From the NCBI GenBank assembly GCA_964532405.1, contig CAZHIC010000010.1:1-64000 (forward strand): DNA of 64,000 nt. Direction: 5' to 3'. The translations under genes were made by a program, and so were the position numbers. This document shows, in pieces, positions 26,262-35,292 of the stretch (position 1 is the stretch's first letter; the number at the start of each line of letters is the position of its first letter). The notes beneath the pieces were generated by a model. That model was not told where the DNA came from, did no database searches, and saw only the letters and a list, made by a program, of their open reading frames with translations. This DNA is from PALSA-1006 sp964532405. GTDB lineage: Bacteria > Pseudomonadota > Gammaproteobacteria > Burkholderiales > Gallionellaceae.

Positions 26262-28691
26262 TTACACATCCAGATTCTTCACCCCAAGCGCATTCTGCTC
26301 AATAAACGCACGGCGCGGTTCAACCACATCACCCATCAAAGTGGTGAAGATGTCATCGGCAGCAATCGCGTCCTCGATGCGCACGCGCAGCAGAATACGG
26401 TTCTTCACGTCCATGGTGGTTTCCCATAGTTGTTCAGGATTCATCTCGCCCAACCCCTTGTAGCGCTGGGTGCTGACGCCGCGTTTGGCTTCTTCCAGCA
26501 ACCATTCGACGCCTTGTTTGAAGCTGCTCACGGCGCGTCTTTGTTCGCCGCGCACGACGTAGGCGGTCGGGGTGATCAGGCCTTCCAGTGCTTGCGCTGT
26601 CTGACGGATCTGCACGTAGTCACCGCTTTGCAAGAAGTCTTTGTCCAGATAGCTCAACGAGTAGTTGCCGTGGAATATCTTTTCCAGACGCAAACGCAGT
26701 TCGCCGTTTTCGTCGTTCTCGACCAGGGCTTTAATCATGCCGCCGCAGGCGGCTTCGAGCAGTTTTGCGCTGTTTTGCGCTTGCGCATCATCGTCCAGCG
26801 ACAGGGTAGGGAGGACAAGCAGGGCGTGGCTGGCTTCCGGCGCAATGAAGCGCGACAGGCGGTCGATCACGGCTTCCGCGAGGAAGTATTGCTTGGCGAT
26901 CTGTTCCAGCGCTTCGCCCTGGATCGGCGTGGCTTCGAGTGCCGGATAGAACATGGCGTTGTTCAAAGCCGACTTGAGCATGTAGTTTTTCATCTCATGT
27001 TCGTCTTTGAGATAGCGTTCGTCCTTGCCTTGCTTGATCTTGTACAACGGTGGTTGCGCAATGTAGATGTGGCCGCGCTCGACCAGTTCCGGCATTTGGC
27101 GGTAGAAGAAAGTGAGCAGCAGGGTGCGGATGTGCGCACCGTCCACGTCTGCGTCGGTCATGATGATGATGCGGTGGTAGCGCAATTTGTCGGCGTTGTA
27201 TTCTTCTTTGCCAATGCCGGTGCCTAGCACGGTGATGAGGATGGCGATTTCCTGCGAGGCAATTAGCTTCTCAAAACGGGCTTTTTCCACGTTCAGAATC
27301 TTACCCTTGAGCGGCAGGATGGCTTGGAACTTGCGGTCGCGTCCCTGCTTGGCAGAGCCTCCGGCGGAGTCACCCTCGACCAGATACAGCTCGGAAAGGG
27401 CGGGATCTTTTTCCTGGCAGTCGGCCAATTTACCCGGCAAACCAATGCCGTCCAGAATGCCTTTGCGGCGCGTCAGTTCGCGCGCTTTGCGCGCTGCGTC
27501 ACGGGCACGGGCGGCGTCGATAATCTTGTTACAAATAATCTTGGCGTCGATCGGATTTTCTTGCAGATAATCGGTGAGCTTTTGCGTGACGATTTCCTGC
27601 ACGGCGGGCTGTACTTCGCTGGAAACCAGCTTGTCTTTGGTTTGTGACGAGAACTTCGGCTCGGGCACTTTGACCGACAATACGCAGGTCAAACCTTCGC
27701 GCATGTCGTCACCGGCAGTGTCCACTTTGGCCTTTTTGGCCAGCTCGTGTTCTTCGATGTATTTGTTGATGACGCGCGTCATCGCCATGCGCAAGCCGGT
27801 CAAGTGGGAACCACCGTCGCGCTGCGGGATATTATTGGTGAAGCACTGCACAACTTCGGAGTAGCTGTCGTTCCACTGCATCGCTACTTCCACCACCACA
27901 TTGTCTTTTTCGCCGCTGGCATTGAATGCTTTGGGGTGCAACACCGTTTTGCTTTTGTTCATGTATTCGACAAAACCGCGCACACCGCCGGAATAGGCAA
28001 AGTTTTCGCTCTTGCCGGAACGCTGATCAATCAGTTCGATTTTGACGCCGTTGTTCAGGAAGGACAGTTCGCGCAGACGTTTGGCAATAATGTCGTAATG
28101 GAATTCGACCAGGCCAAATATTTGGGTGTCTGCCAAAAAATGCACTTCGGTGCCGCGCTTTTTACTTTCCCCCAAATTATTAACCGGGGAAACTTCGACG
28201 CCGTTTTGTATTTCAATCAGGCGATTTTTTACCGCACCGCGTTCAAATTCCAAACAGTATTTTTTGCCGTCGCGATACGTCGTCAGCTTGAGCCATTCCG
28301 ATAGGCCGTTGACGCAGCTCACGCCTACGCCATGCAGACCGCCGGAAACTTTGTAACTATTCTGGTTGAACTTACCGCCAGCGTGCAAAACAGTCATCAC
28401 AATTTCGGCCGCAGAGCGCTTGGGCTCGTGTTTGTCGTCAAATTTAATACCTACTGGAATGCCGCGCCCGTTGTCCGCTACAGAGATAGAGTTGTCGCCA
28501 TGAATAATAACTTTAATGTCATCGCAATGTCCGGCCAAGGCTTCGTCGATGGCGTTATCCACCACTTCAAACACCGTATGGTGCAAACCAGTTCCATCGG
28601 AAGTGTCGCCAATATACATACCGGGGCGCTTGCGCACTGCCTCTAACCCTTCGAGTTGTTGGATGCTTGATTCGTCGTAGTTGTCGCTCAT
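26262..28691 (-). CDS. gyrB: DNA gyrase subunit B
   Basis: An 809-residue ATPase subunit of gyrase, which introduces negative supercoils together with GyrA. The GHKL ATPase domain shows VVDNAIDEALAGH and GGLHGVGVSCVN; the Toprim domain shows YLVEGDSAGGSAKQGRDR and MTDADVDGAHIRTLLLTF; the C-terminal block QRYKGLGEMNPEQLWETTMD is present. ATG 28691 is preferred because the family begins MSDNYDESSI; a longer reading frame to 28730 runs over the parS palindrome. It follows dnaN directly and ends at a strong terminator. Confidence 0.97.
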   Translation of the reverse strand: MSDNYDESSIQQLEGLEAVRKRPGMYIGDTSDGTGLHHTVFEVVDNAIDEALAGHCDDIKVIIHGDNSISVADNGRGIPVGIKFDDKHEPKRSAAEIVMTVLHAGGKFNQNSYKVSGGLHGVGVSCVNGLSEWLKLTTYRDGKKYCLEFERGAVKNRLIEIQNGVEVSPVNNLGESKKRGTEVHFLADTQIFGLVEFHYDIIAKRLRELSFLNNGVKIELIDQRSGKSENFAYSGGVRGFVEYMNKSKTVLHPKAFNASGEKDNVVVEVAMQWNDSYSEVVQCFTNNIPQRDGGSHLTGLRMAMTRVINKYIEEHELAKKAKVDTAGDDMREGLTCVLSVKVPEPKFSSQTKDKLVSSEVQPAVQEIVTQKLTDYLQENPIDAKIICNKIIDAARARDAARKARELTRRKGILDGIGLPGKLADCQEKDPALSELYLVEGDSAGGSAKQGRDRKFQAILPLKGKILNVEKARFEKLIASQEIAILITVLGTGIGKEEYNADKLRYHRIIIMTDADVDGAHIRTLLLTFFYRQMPELVERGHIYIAQPPLYKIKQGKDERYLKDEHEMKNYMLKSALNNAMFYPALEATPIQGEALEQIAKQYFLAEAVIDRLSRFIAPEASHALLVLPTLSLDDDAQAQNSAKLLEAACGGMIKALVENDENGELRLRLEKIFHGNYSLSYLDKDFLQSGDYVQIRQTAQALEGLITPTAYVVRGEQRRAVSSFKQGVEWLLEEAKRGVSTQRYKGLGEMNPEQLWETTMDVKNRILLRVRIEDAIAADDIFTTLMGDVVEPRRAFIEQNALGVKNLDV

Positions 28692-28709
28692 GGTTTTTTC
28701 CAAAGTTAC

Positions 28710-28725
28710 TGTTTCACGTGAAACA
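28710..28725. promoter_or_regulatory. parS centromere site 1 (perfect)
   Basis: TGTTTCACGTGAAACA, a perfect 16-base palindrome identical to the conserved chromosomal parS bound by ParB. It lies in the dnaN-gyrB junction, 19 bases upstream of the gyrB start. A matching parA-parB pair is present about 9 kb away in the same window. Confidence 0.95.
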
Positions 28726-28730
28726 TACAA

Positions 28731-29834
28731 TTAAATGCGCATTGGCATAACAACATATTTAAATTCATCTTCACCGGGAACGGTAATTAGTATGCTGCTA
28801 TTGGGATCGCCGAATGAGAATGTAACTATTGGTGCGGGTGTATTGTTTAATCCGTCCAACAGGTAGTTTACATTGAAACCAATATCCAGCGCCGGACCGT
28901 GATAGTCGTTTTCAATATCTTCCTGGGCTTCTTCTTGTTCGCTATTGCTACTGATAATTCTGAGATTCTTTTCCGTCAGCACAAAGCGTACACCCCGGAA
29001 TTTTTCGTTCGACAAAATCGCTGCCCGTTGAAGTGCTTGCAGGATAGTTATCCGATCTAACAATAAATGGTTCGTATAACTTGGAATGACTCTTTCGTAA
29101 TCAGGAAATTTTCCGTCGATCACTTTTGAAGTCAGGACGATTTCTGCAAAAGAGAGGCGGACTTGTTTTTCTGCCAATTCCAAAGTGACTATTTCTTCGG
29201 CATCTGACAATAACTTGGATAGCTCATTCACTGTTTTTCTGGAAAGAATGACTTCGTGTTTTGCGTATTCGCTGTCGAGTTTAGAGCTGACGTAGGCCAA
29301 ACGGTGTCCGTCGGTCGCAATCAATCTGATAATTGAACCTTCAATAACCAACAAAACGCCGTTCAGGTAATAGCGAATGTCTTGCTGTGCCATAGCATAT
29401 TGAACTAATCCAAGCAGCTTTTTTAACAATCCTTGCTTGATCGCAATTTTGGTTGCGTTTTCCAGCTGATTGGAAACAACGGGAAAATCCTGTGCCGGCA
29501 ATGTCTGTAAGCTGAATCTACTTTTATTCGCCTTGATTAGCAGTTTGTTTTCTTGGATATCCAATGAAACTTTACTTGCGTCAGGCAAAACACGGAGAAT
29601 TTCCTGGAATTTTTTTGCTGAAACCGTAACCGAACCAGTTTCATCACTGGTTTCTAGTGGTTGGTTTGTCGATATTTGAATTTCAAGATCGGTTGCTGTA
29701 AATCGAATGGACGCATTGTTTTTTTCAATTAGTACGTTCGATAAAATCGGCAAAGGTTGTTTTCTCTCAACTATACCAACTACCGTTTGTAGTGGTTTTA
29801 GCAGCGCATCCCTATCTATCTTTTCAATAAACAT
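28731..29834 (-). CDS. dnaN: DNA polymerase III beta subunit (sliding clamp)
   Basis: A 367-residue clamp that tethers DNA polymerase III to its template. The three repeated clamp folds are complete, from MFIEKIDRDALLKPLQ to the characteristic C-terminal end YVVMPMRI. RFTATDLEIQ, QDIRYYLNGVLL, TDGHRLA and KFPDYERVIP are typical. It lies between dnaA and gyrB on the same strand, as in many bacteria, with about 195 AT-rich bases separating it from dnaA. Confidence 0.97.
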   Translation of the reverse strand: MFIEKIDRDALLKPLQTVVGIVERKQPLPILSNVLIEKNNASIRFTATDLEIQISTNQPLETSDETGSVTVSAKKFQEILRVLPDASKVSLDIQENKLLIKANKSRFSLQTLPAQDFPVVSNQLENATKIAIKQGLLKKLLGLVQYAMAQQDIRYYLNGVLLVIEGSIIRLIATDGHRLAYVSSKLDSEYAKHEVILSRKTVNELSKLLSDAEEIVTLELAEKQVRLSFAEIVLTSKVIDGKFPDYERVIPSYTNHLLLDRITILQALQRAAILSNEKFRGVRFVLTEKNLRIISSNSEQEEAQEDIENDYHGPALDIGFNVNYLLDGLNNTPAPIVTFSFGDPNSSILITVPGEDEFKYVVMPMRI

Positions 29835-30029
29835 TTTATATATCCTTAATAACTATAATAATGAGGGTTAATATTAGGTATAAAAGTACTTTTTATAATT
29901 AAAACAACTAACTAATGATGGTTTTATCTGTTAGTAAACATGAAGCAAAGTTGTGCATAAAATGAGCATAGTTTTTTCAAATTGCCGCTGTAGTCGAGGT
30001 TATCAACAAAATATCTCGGTAGTTTGGCG
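29835..30029. other. AT-rich dnaA-dnaN spacer with DnaA boxes, candidate oriC part
   Basis: This 195-base spacer is markedly AT-rich (for example around 29837-29930). It holds two DnaA-box-like 9-mers: TGTGCATAA at 29952-29960 (minus-strand TTATGCACA) and TTATCAACA at 30000-30008. Together with the perfect DnaA box on the other side of dnaA, the divergence of gene directions around dnaA and the nearby parS sites, it makes the dnaA area the likely replication origin. Which of the two spacers unwinds cannot be told from the sequence alone. Confidence 0.55.
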
Positions 30030-31370
30030 TTAGTTTCTTAATGTTTGATTTAATAAATTAAAATCGGCATTTAAAGAAGCATCCGTGTTTTTCAGGTTCT
30101 CAATTGTTTTGCAGGCATGCAGAACGGTTGAGTGATCCCTTCCACCAAAGGCATTGCCGATCTCGGGAAGACTTAATTGTGTCAATTCCCGTGCAAGACA
30201 CATGGCCATTTGTCTTGGCCTGGCAATTATTCGGGTGCGTTTTTTCGATAATAAATCAAGCAGCTTGATACGGTAGAAGTCAGCGACGGTTTTTTGTATG
30301 TTTTCAATCGAAACTTGTTTGTTTTGCGCCGCGAGAAGATCTTTAAGCGCTTCTTTTGCAAGATCGACGGTGATAGGGCGTTTATGGAAGCGTGCAAAAG
30401 CCTCTATTCGATTAAGCGCTCCTTCAAGTTCTCTTATATTAGAGCGCACATGCTTTGCAATAAAGAAGGCAACGTCTTCACCGATCGGATTTTTTGAATG
30501 GATAGATTTCTGCAAAAGAATGGCTACGCGCATTTCCAGGCCCGGCGGTTCAATGGCAACCGTTAATCCGCAACTGAAACGCGAAGTGAGGCGGGGTTCT
30601 ATCCCGGAAATTTCTTTTGGAAAAGTATCGCAAGTGATAATGACTTGTTTGTTGGTGTCTATCAGCGAATTTAGAGTGTAAAAAAACTCTTGTTGCGTTC
30701 CCGGCTTATCGGCGATGAATTGAATGTCGTCGATAAGCAACAGATCCAAGGAGTTGTAATATTGTTTGAATTCGTCGAATTGTTTGGTTTGAAAGGCGCG
30801 AACGACATCTGATATGTAATTTGTAGCATGAACATAACAAATCTTGGCGTGTTTGTTCTCTTGTTTAAATTGATTGCCGATCGCCTGGATTAAGTGCGTT
30901 TTACCCAGTCCGACACCGCCATAAATAAACAATGGGTTATAAGTAGTACCCGGCGAATCGGCTACCTGGATCGCCGCCGCGTGTGCAAGTTGATTGGCTT
31001 TGCCGGTGACAAAGTTTTCAAATAACAGCGCGGGATTTAAGCGAGCTGTATTTTTATGAGGCTTTTTAGATGAGTGTTGGGTTTCAATTACAGGATCGAT
31101 CGATTTTGCAGAAGGAGGCAAGGGGGTCTTTTTTTCTACCCGTAACTCGATTTGAGCGGGAGCAGAGAAAAACGCTTGAGCACGGCTGGCTATTTCAGGC
31201 AAAAAACGCTCCTGAATGACTTTTAAGGTAAAGCCATTGGGCGCAGTCAATATTATTTGATGCCCCTTCATTTCAAAAACCAATGGTTTTATCCACGAAT
31301 TGAATTGTTGTGCGGGTAGCTGGTCTTTAAAGAATTGCAGACAGCCATCCCACAGGTTCTGGTGCGACAT
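30030..31370 (-). CDS. dnaA: Chromosomal replication initiator protein DnaA
   Basis: A 446-residue AAA+ initiator. Domain I is at the N-terminus (WDGCLQFFKDQLPAQQFNSW), followed by a short linker rich in Pro and Lys. The AAA+ core has Walker A GGVGLGKTHL and Walker B LLLIDDIQF, and the C-terminal DNA-binding domain carries the signature AMCLARELTQLSLPEIG and GGRDHSTVLHACKTI. It is divergent from rpmH. A perfect DnaA box overlaps its likely promoter, consistent with the autoregulation known for dnaA. Confidence 0.97.
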   Translation of the reverse strand: MSHQNLWDGCLQFFKDQLPAQQFNSWIKPLVFEMKGHQIILTAPNGFTLKVIQERFLPEIASRAQAFFSAPAQIELRVEKKTPLPPSAKSIDPVIETQHSSKKPHKNTARLNPALLFENFVTGKANQLAHAAAIQVADSPGTTYNPLFIYGGVGLGKTHLIQAIGNQFKQENKHAKICYVHATNYISDVVRAFQTKQFDEFKQYYNSLDLLLIDDIQFIADKPGTQQEFFYTLNSLIDTNKQVIITCDTFPKEISGIEPRLTSRFSCGLTVAIEPPGLEMRVAILLQKSIHSKNPIGEDVAFFIAKHVRSNIRELEGALNRIEAFARFHKRPITVDLAKEALKDLLAAQNKQVSIENIQKTVADFYRIKLLDLLSKKRTRIIARPRQMAMCLARELTQLSLPEIGNAFGGRDHSTVLHACKTIENLKNTDASLNADFNLLNQTLRN

Positions 31371-31402
31371 AAAGTTTGTGGGCTCAAAAAATCTATCGGC
31401 GC

Positions 31403-31433
31403 ATTCTACAGCTACAGCAAAAAGTTATCCACA
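31403..31433 (-). promoter_or_regulatory. dnaA promoter overlapped by a perfect DnaA box
   Basis: TTATCCACA at 31425-31433 is the consensus DnaA box. On the minus strand a TAGAAT -10 (31403-31408) lies 17 bases from a weak -35 TGGATA (31426-31431) that is inside the box. Binding of DnaA here would block the promoter. The same site may belong to the origin. Confidence 0.6.
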
Positions 31434-31446
31434 GTATAAAATATAC

Positions 31447-31475
31447 TTGACAGGGATGGTGTTAAGTATTGTAAT
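31447..31475 (+). promoter_or_regulatory. rpmH promoter
   Basis: A consensus -35 TTGACA (31447-31452), 17-base spacer and -10 TGTAAT (31470-31475), 36 bases before the rpmH start. It diverges from the dnaA promoter. Confidence 0.7.
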
Positions 31476-31511
31476 CGCGCGCTTTTCAACACGAACACGT
31501 AAGGAATAACC

Positions 31512-31646
31512 ATGAAACGTACATACCAACCATCAGTAACCAAGAGAAAGCGCACCCACGGATTTTTAGTTCGCATGAGAACCAAAGGTGGGCGCGCCGT
31601 TATTGCCGCCCGCAGAGCAAAGGGTCGTGCACGTTTAGCTGTGTAA
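31512..31646 (+). CDS. rpmH: 50S ribosomal protein L34
   Basis: A 44-residue, very basic protein (MKRTYQPSVTKRKRTHGF, ending RAKGRARLAV) that fits L34 over its full length. AAGGAA lies upstream of ATG 31512. It is the first gene of the plus-strand run rpmH-rnpA-yidD-yidC-mnmE, immediately divergent from dnaA, and rnpA begins one base after its stop codon. Confidence 0.97.
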   Translation: MKRTYQPSVTKRKRTHGFLVRMRTKGGRAVIAARRAKGRARLAV

Positions 31647-31647
31647 T

Positions 31648-31998
31648 GTGACTCAGGCTTTTTTAGTTTCCCAGCGGCTTCATCGGCGTGAAGAGTTTGA
31701 GCGCGCGCTGCAAAATAAAGCCTTGATTGATAAGTGGTTAGCGCTACATTCTGAGAAAAACACCGTTGGTTCAGAACGCTTGGGAATCGTTGTAAGTAAA
31801 CGGGTGGTGGCAAAAGCCGTAGCCAGAAATCGGATAAAACGAGTAATTCGTGAGGTTTTCAGACAAAGCTCTCCCGTTGGTTCAAGCGCTTTGGATATTG
31901 TCGTTAGAATTCGAAGAAGTTTAAGCGATGAAGAAATGGCAGAGTTCAGACGATCACTGTCCGGTTTGTTAATGAAAATAAGGATGGCAATTAAATGA
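31648..31998 (+). CDS. rnpA: Ribonuclease P protein component
   Basis: A 116-residue basic protein that assists the RNase P RNA in tRNA 5' processing. It starts at GTG 31648, one base after the rpmH stop. The RNR signature is seen in AVARNRIKRVIREVFR, with RLGIVVSKRVV before it. It overlaps yidD by four bases (ATGA). The rpmH-rnpA coupling is conserved in bacteria. Confidence 0.95.
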   Translation: MTQAFLVSQRLHRREEFERALQNKALIDKWLALHSEKNTVGSERLGIVVSKRVVAKAVARNRIKRVIREVFRQSSPVGSSALDIVVRIRRSLSDEEMAEFRRSLSGLLMKIRMAIK

Positions 31999-32204
31999 TA
32001 CGCCTGTTCCTTTTTTTCATCAGGACGTATCAATATCTGATCAGTCCGCTGTCTCCGCCTTCTTGCCGGTTTGCCCCCTCGTGTTCACATTATTTTAGCG
32101 AAGCTCTTGTAAAACACGGGCTGATGCGCGGAATGTGGCTGGGTTTCCGGCGGCTGTTACGTTGTAACCCCTGGAGTACCGGCGGTTACGATCCCGTTCC
32201 ATAA
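31995..32204 (+). CDS. yidD: Membrane protein insertion efficiency factor YidD
   Basis: A 69-residue protein with the family pattern YQYLISPLSPPSCRFAPSCSHYF, then HGLMRGMWLGFRRLLRCNPWSTGGYDPVP, including the conserved cysteines. It is thought to help YidC-dependent insertion of inner-membrane proteins. It overlaps rnpA by four bases and lies 29 bases before yidC, the standard arrangement. Confidence 0.95.
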   Translation: MIRLFLFFIRTYQYLISPLSPPSCRFAPSCSHYFSEALVKHGLMRGMWLGFRRLLRCNPWSTGGYDPVP

Positions 32205-32233
32205 CGAGAACTATGTATTAGGTGTAAGCCAAG

Positions 32234-33871
32234 ATGGATTTTCAAAGAATATTCCTATTTCTGATATTTTCTTTTTCTGCCGTGTTGTTATGGGACGGCT
32301 GGCAGCGATATCAGCATCCTGTACCGGTAATCCAAACGGTTGCATTACCGGCAACATCTTCCGGTTCCGGCTTGGGAGCACCAAAACCCGCAGCTCAGCT
32401 TGCGGCCAATAGTGAGAACGTTACTGGACAGGCCGACGCGCAAGGCAAAAAGATAATCGTTAGAACCGATAACCTTTTGGTGGAAATCAATACCATTGGC
32501 GGCGATATTCAGCGCGTGGAAATGTTGCAGCACCGCGATGCGGAAGATAAAACGAAGCCGTTTGTGCTTCTGCAAAAGCACGAAAAGCATCTGTATGTGG
32601 CTCAAACAGGGCTGATAGGGGAGGGCTTGCCTTCCCATCACGCACAATTTACAGCCAGTGCCGATGAATATAATTTGGCACAAGGCGCGGACACCTTGTC
32701 AGTGCGACTGGTGGCCAATAACAATGTCGTCAAGGTGCTAACCTTTCATCGCGGCAAGTATCTGATTGATGTAGGTTATGAAATTGAAAATACTGGCGCT
32801 AGCCCGATTTCTCCATCGGCGTATTTCCAGCTGGTACGCGATGATTCCGTTCCTGCAGGCGCTTCCAAGTTGGTGCCGACATATACCGGCCCGGCGATCT
32901 ACACGGATCTGGAGAAATTCCAGAAAGTCGACTTCTCCAGCATTGAGAAGAATAAAACCAGCTATCCCAAAACGGCAGACAACGGCTGGGTGGCGATGTT
33001 GCAGCATTACTTTGTGGCGGCATGGCTTCCTGGCGACAAAGTGCAGCGCGAGTATTACACCAAGTCCTTGGGTAACCAGCAGTATTCCGTTGGAACGATT
33101 CTAACGCTAAATACGATCGCGCCAGGCCAAAAGGGAAGTATCAATGTGCCGTTATATGTCGGCCCGGCCAGTGCCAAGCTGAACGATATCGCGCCGGGAC
33201 TTGGTCTGACGGTTGATTATGGTTGGCTGACGATAATCGCGACCCCGCTGTTCTGGATGCTTACATTTATTCATGGCTGGGTGCAAAACTGGGGCGTTGC
33301 CATCATTATCCTTACGGTCTTGATCAAGCTGGCGTTCTTCCCCCTTTCCGCTGCCAGCTATCGTTCGATGGGAAAGATGCGCGTCGTCGCCCCCAAGCTG
33401 GAAAAGATAAAGCAGCAATATAGCGATGACCGCGAGAAGCTTAATCGCGCGATGATGGATCTGTATAAAACAGAGAAGATCAATCCTCTGGGCGGATGCT
33501 TGCCTGTTTTGATTCAAATCCCCGTGTTCATTTCACTCTATTGGGCGATTTTATCCAGCGTTGAATTGCGCCATGCGCCATTCGTGGGCTGGATCTCGGA
33601 TTTGTCTGCGGCCGATCCCTATTTTGTATTGCCCGCGATCATGGGACTCAGCATGCTGCTGCAAAGCAAGCTTAATCCCACTCCTCCCGATCCATTGCAG
33701 GCCAAGTTGATGCAGCTTATGCCGATCGTGTTTAGCGTGGTGTTCTTCTTCTTCCCCGCCGGATTGGTGTTGTATTCGGTTGTAAACAACGTGCTTTCCA
33801 TTGCGCAACAGTGGTATATCACCCGTGGTTTAGAGTTAGAGAATGAGCAAAAGGGTGTTGCAAAAACCTGA
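32234..33871 (+). CDS. yidC: Membrane protein insertase YidC
   Basis: A 545-residue inner-membrane insertase. An N-terminal membrane anchor (FLFLIFSFSAVLLWDGW) is followed by a large periplasmic domain of about 300 residues and a C-terminal core of five helices (for example TPLFWMLTFIHGWVQNWGVA and ILTVLIKLAFFPLSAASYRS, ending FFPAGLVLYSVVNNVLSIAQQ). The conserved Arg of the hydrophilic groove lies in SYRSMGKM. Its 3' end overlaps mnmE by 29 bases. Confidence 0.97.
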   Translation: MDFQRIFLFLIFSFSAVLLWDGWQRYQHPVPVIQTVALPATSSGSGLGAPKPAAQLAANSENVTGQADAQGKKIIVRTDNLLVEINTIGGDIQRVEMLQHRDAEDKTKPFVLLQKHEKHLYVAQTGLIGEGLPSHHAQFTASADEYNLAQGADTLSVRLVANNNVVKVLTFHRGKYLIDVGYEIENTGASPISPSAYFQLVRDDSVPAGASKLVPTYTGPAIYTDLEKFQKVDFSSIEKNKTSYPKTADNGWVAMLQHYFVAAWLPGDKVQREYYTKSLGNQQYSVGTILTLNTIAPGQKGSINVPLYVGPASAKLNDIAPGLGLTVDYGWLTIIATPLFWMLTFIHGWVQNWGVAIIILTVLIKLAFFPLSAASYRSMGKMRVVAPKLEKIKQQYSDDREKLNRAMMDLYKTEKINPLGGCLPVLIQIPVFISLYWAILSSVELRHAPFVGWISDLSAADPYFVLPAIMGLSMLLQSKLNPTPPDPLQAKLMQLMPIVFSVVFFFFPAGLVLYSVVNNVLSIAQQWYITRGLELENEQKGVAKT

Positions 33872-35195
33872 CGCCATTGCCGCTATAGCCACGGCTCCCG
33901 GCCGTGGCGGAATCGGCGTAGTGCGTATTTCTGGTGCTGATATTGTACCTGTTATGGTCGCGTTGCTTGGGCAGACGCCGCTTCCGCGCCATGCCACCTA
34001 TACTCCCTTCTTAGATGTCGACGGTTCAACGATTGACCACGGTATCGCAATATTCTTTCCCGGTCCCAACTCGTATACAGGAGAAGATGTATTAGAGTTG
34101 CAAGGACACGGCGGCACGGCGGTTTTGCATCTAATACTTCAACGCTGTTTGACATCGGGCGCTCGTCTTGCGCAGCCCGGCGAATTTACCCAACGCGCTT
34201 TTCTCAATAACAAGCTTGATCTCGTTCAGGCAGAGAGCGTGGCCGATTTGATCGACGCCACTAGCGAACAGGCTGTTCGTAGCGCCCACCGTTCTTTGCA
34301 AGGAGATTTTTCAAAAGCAATACAGGGATTGGTTGCTGGATTAATTGATTTACGCATGCTGGTGGAGGCGTCGCTCGATTTTCCAGAAGAAGAGTTGGAT
34401 ATTGCCGATGCAGAGCGCTGTAAAAGTAAGCTAAATGTAATTTATACCGAATTAGAGCGAGTGTTCAATTTGGCCCGGCAGGGCAGCATATTGCGGGAAG
34501 GGGCGCATATTGTTCTGGTTGGGCAGCCAAATGTTGGAAAATCTACGCTGCTCAATCGGCTGTCCGGGGAAGATATTGCTCTGGTGAGCGAAGTTGCCGG
34601 TACTACACGAGATGCCATACGCCAGGCGATCAATATAGACGGCGTGCCGCTGCACATCATTGATACGGCGGGTTTGCGCGAGTCGCAGGATGTCGTTGAA
34701 CTGATGGGGATGGAGCGCACCAAACAGGCCATACAGGACGCCGATGCGATCCTGCTGTTGATGGATGCGCAACAAGAAGAATTGGTGGCACACCAAGAGA
34801 TTTTGGCGTTGATCCCTGTCAATATTCCCAAGCTCTATGTGATCAATAAAATCGACTTGTTGAATCAAAAAGCACGGACAGAAACCCGCGCAGGGGATAG
34901 TTATATCTACGTCTCTGCAAAGAACGATGAAGGCATCGATCTATTGCGCAAAAAGATTCTGCAGTTGATGGACTGGCATGCAGAGTCGGGAGTGTTTATG
35001 GCCAGAGAGCGCCATCTGCAGGCGCTATTGCAAGCCAAACAAGGCTTGCAACGCGCCGCTGCAGAAAGTACGCGAACCGAATTGTTTGCCGAGGAGCTTC
35101 GTTTTGCTCAGGACGCCTTAAGTAAGATCACCGGGGAATTCTCCAGCGATGATTTGCTGGGCGAGATTTTTAGCCGTTTTTGTATAGGGAAGTAG
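33843..35195 (+). CDS. mnmE: tRNA modification GTPase MnmE
   Basis: A 450-residue GTPase that, with MnmG, makes 5-carboxymethylaminomethyl-uridine at wobble position 34. The N-terminal folate-binding domain (TAPGRGGIGVVRISG, then the ELQGHGG block), the G domain (GQPNVGKSTLLNRL, DTAGLRES, NKID) and the C-terminal CIGK end are all present. It starts at ATG 33843 inside the end of yidC. A parS site follows 8 bases after its stop, and mnmG lies beyond. Confidence 0.97.
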   Translation: MSKRVLQKPDAIAAIATAPGRGGIGVVRISGADIVPVMVALLGQTPLPRHATYTPFLDVDGSTIDHGIAIFFPGPNSYTGEDVLELQGHGGTAVLHLILQRCLTSGARLAQPGEFTQRAFLNNKLDLVQAESVADLIDATSEQAVRSAHRSLQGDFSKAIQGLVAGLIDLRMLVEASLDFPEEELDIADAERCKSKLNVIYTELERVFNLARQGSILREGAHIVLVGQPNVGKSTLLNRLSGEDIALVSEVAGTTRDAIRQAINIDGVPLHIIDTAGLRESQDVVELMGMERTKQAIQDADAILLLMDAQQEELVAHQEILALIPVNIPKLYVINKIDLLNQKARTETRAGDSYIYVSAKNDEGIDLLRKKILQLMDWHAESGVFMARERHLQALLQAKQGLQRAAAESTRTELFAEELRFAQDALSKITGEFSSDDLLGEIFSRFCIGK

Positions 35196-35202
35196 GCGGG
35201 GT

Positions 35203-35218
35203 TGTTTCACGTGAAACG
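35203..35218. promoter_or_regulatory. parS centromere site 2 (one mismatch)
   Basis: TGTTTCACGTGAAACG, identical to the consensus except for the last base. It lies between mnmE and mnmG, 6.5 kb from site 1 and 2.6 kb before parA, and fits the clustering of parS near the origin. Confidence 0.9.
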
Positions 35219-35292
35219 CTTTTTCCGGGGCAATTCTTGTGGGGACATTGTTTTGTTGTATGATGCGCGCCTTTATTTGGAGCGGGTTGTTG

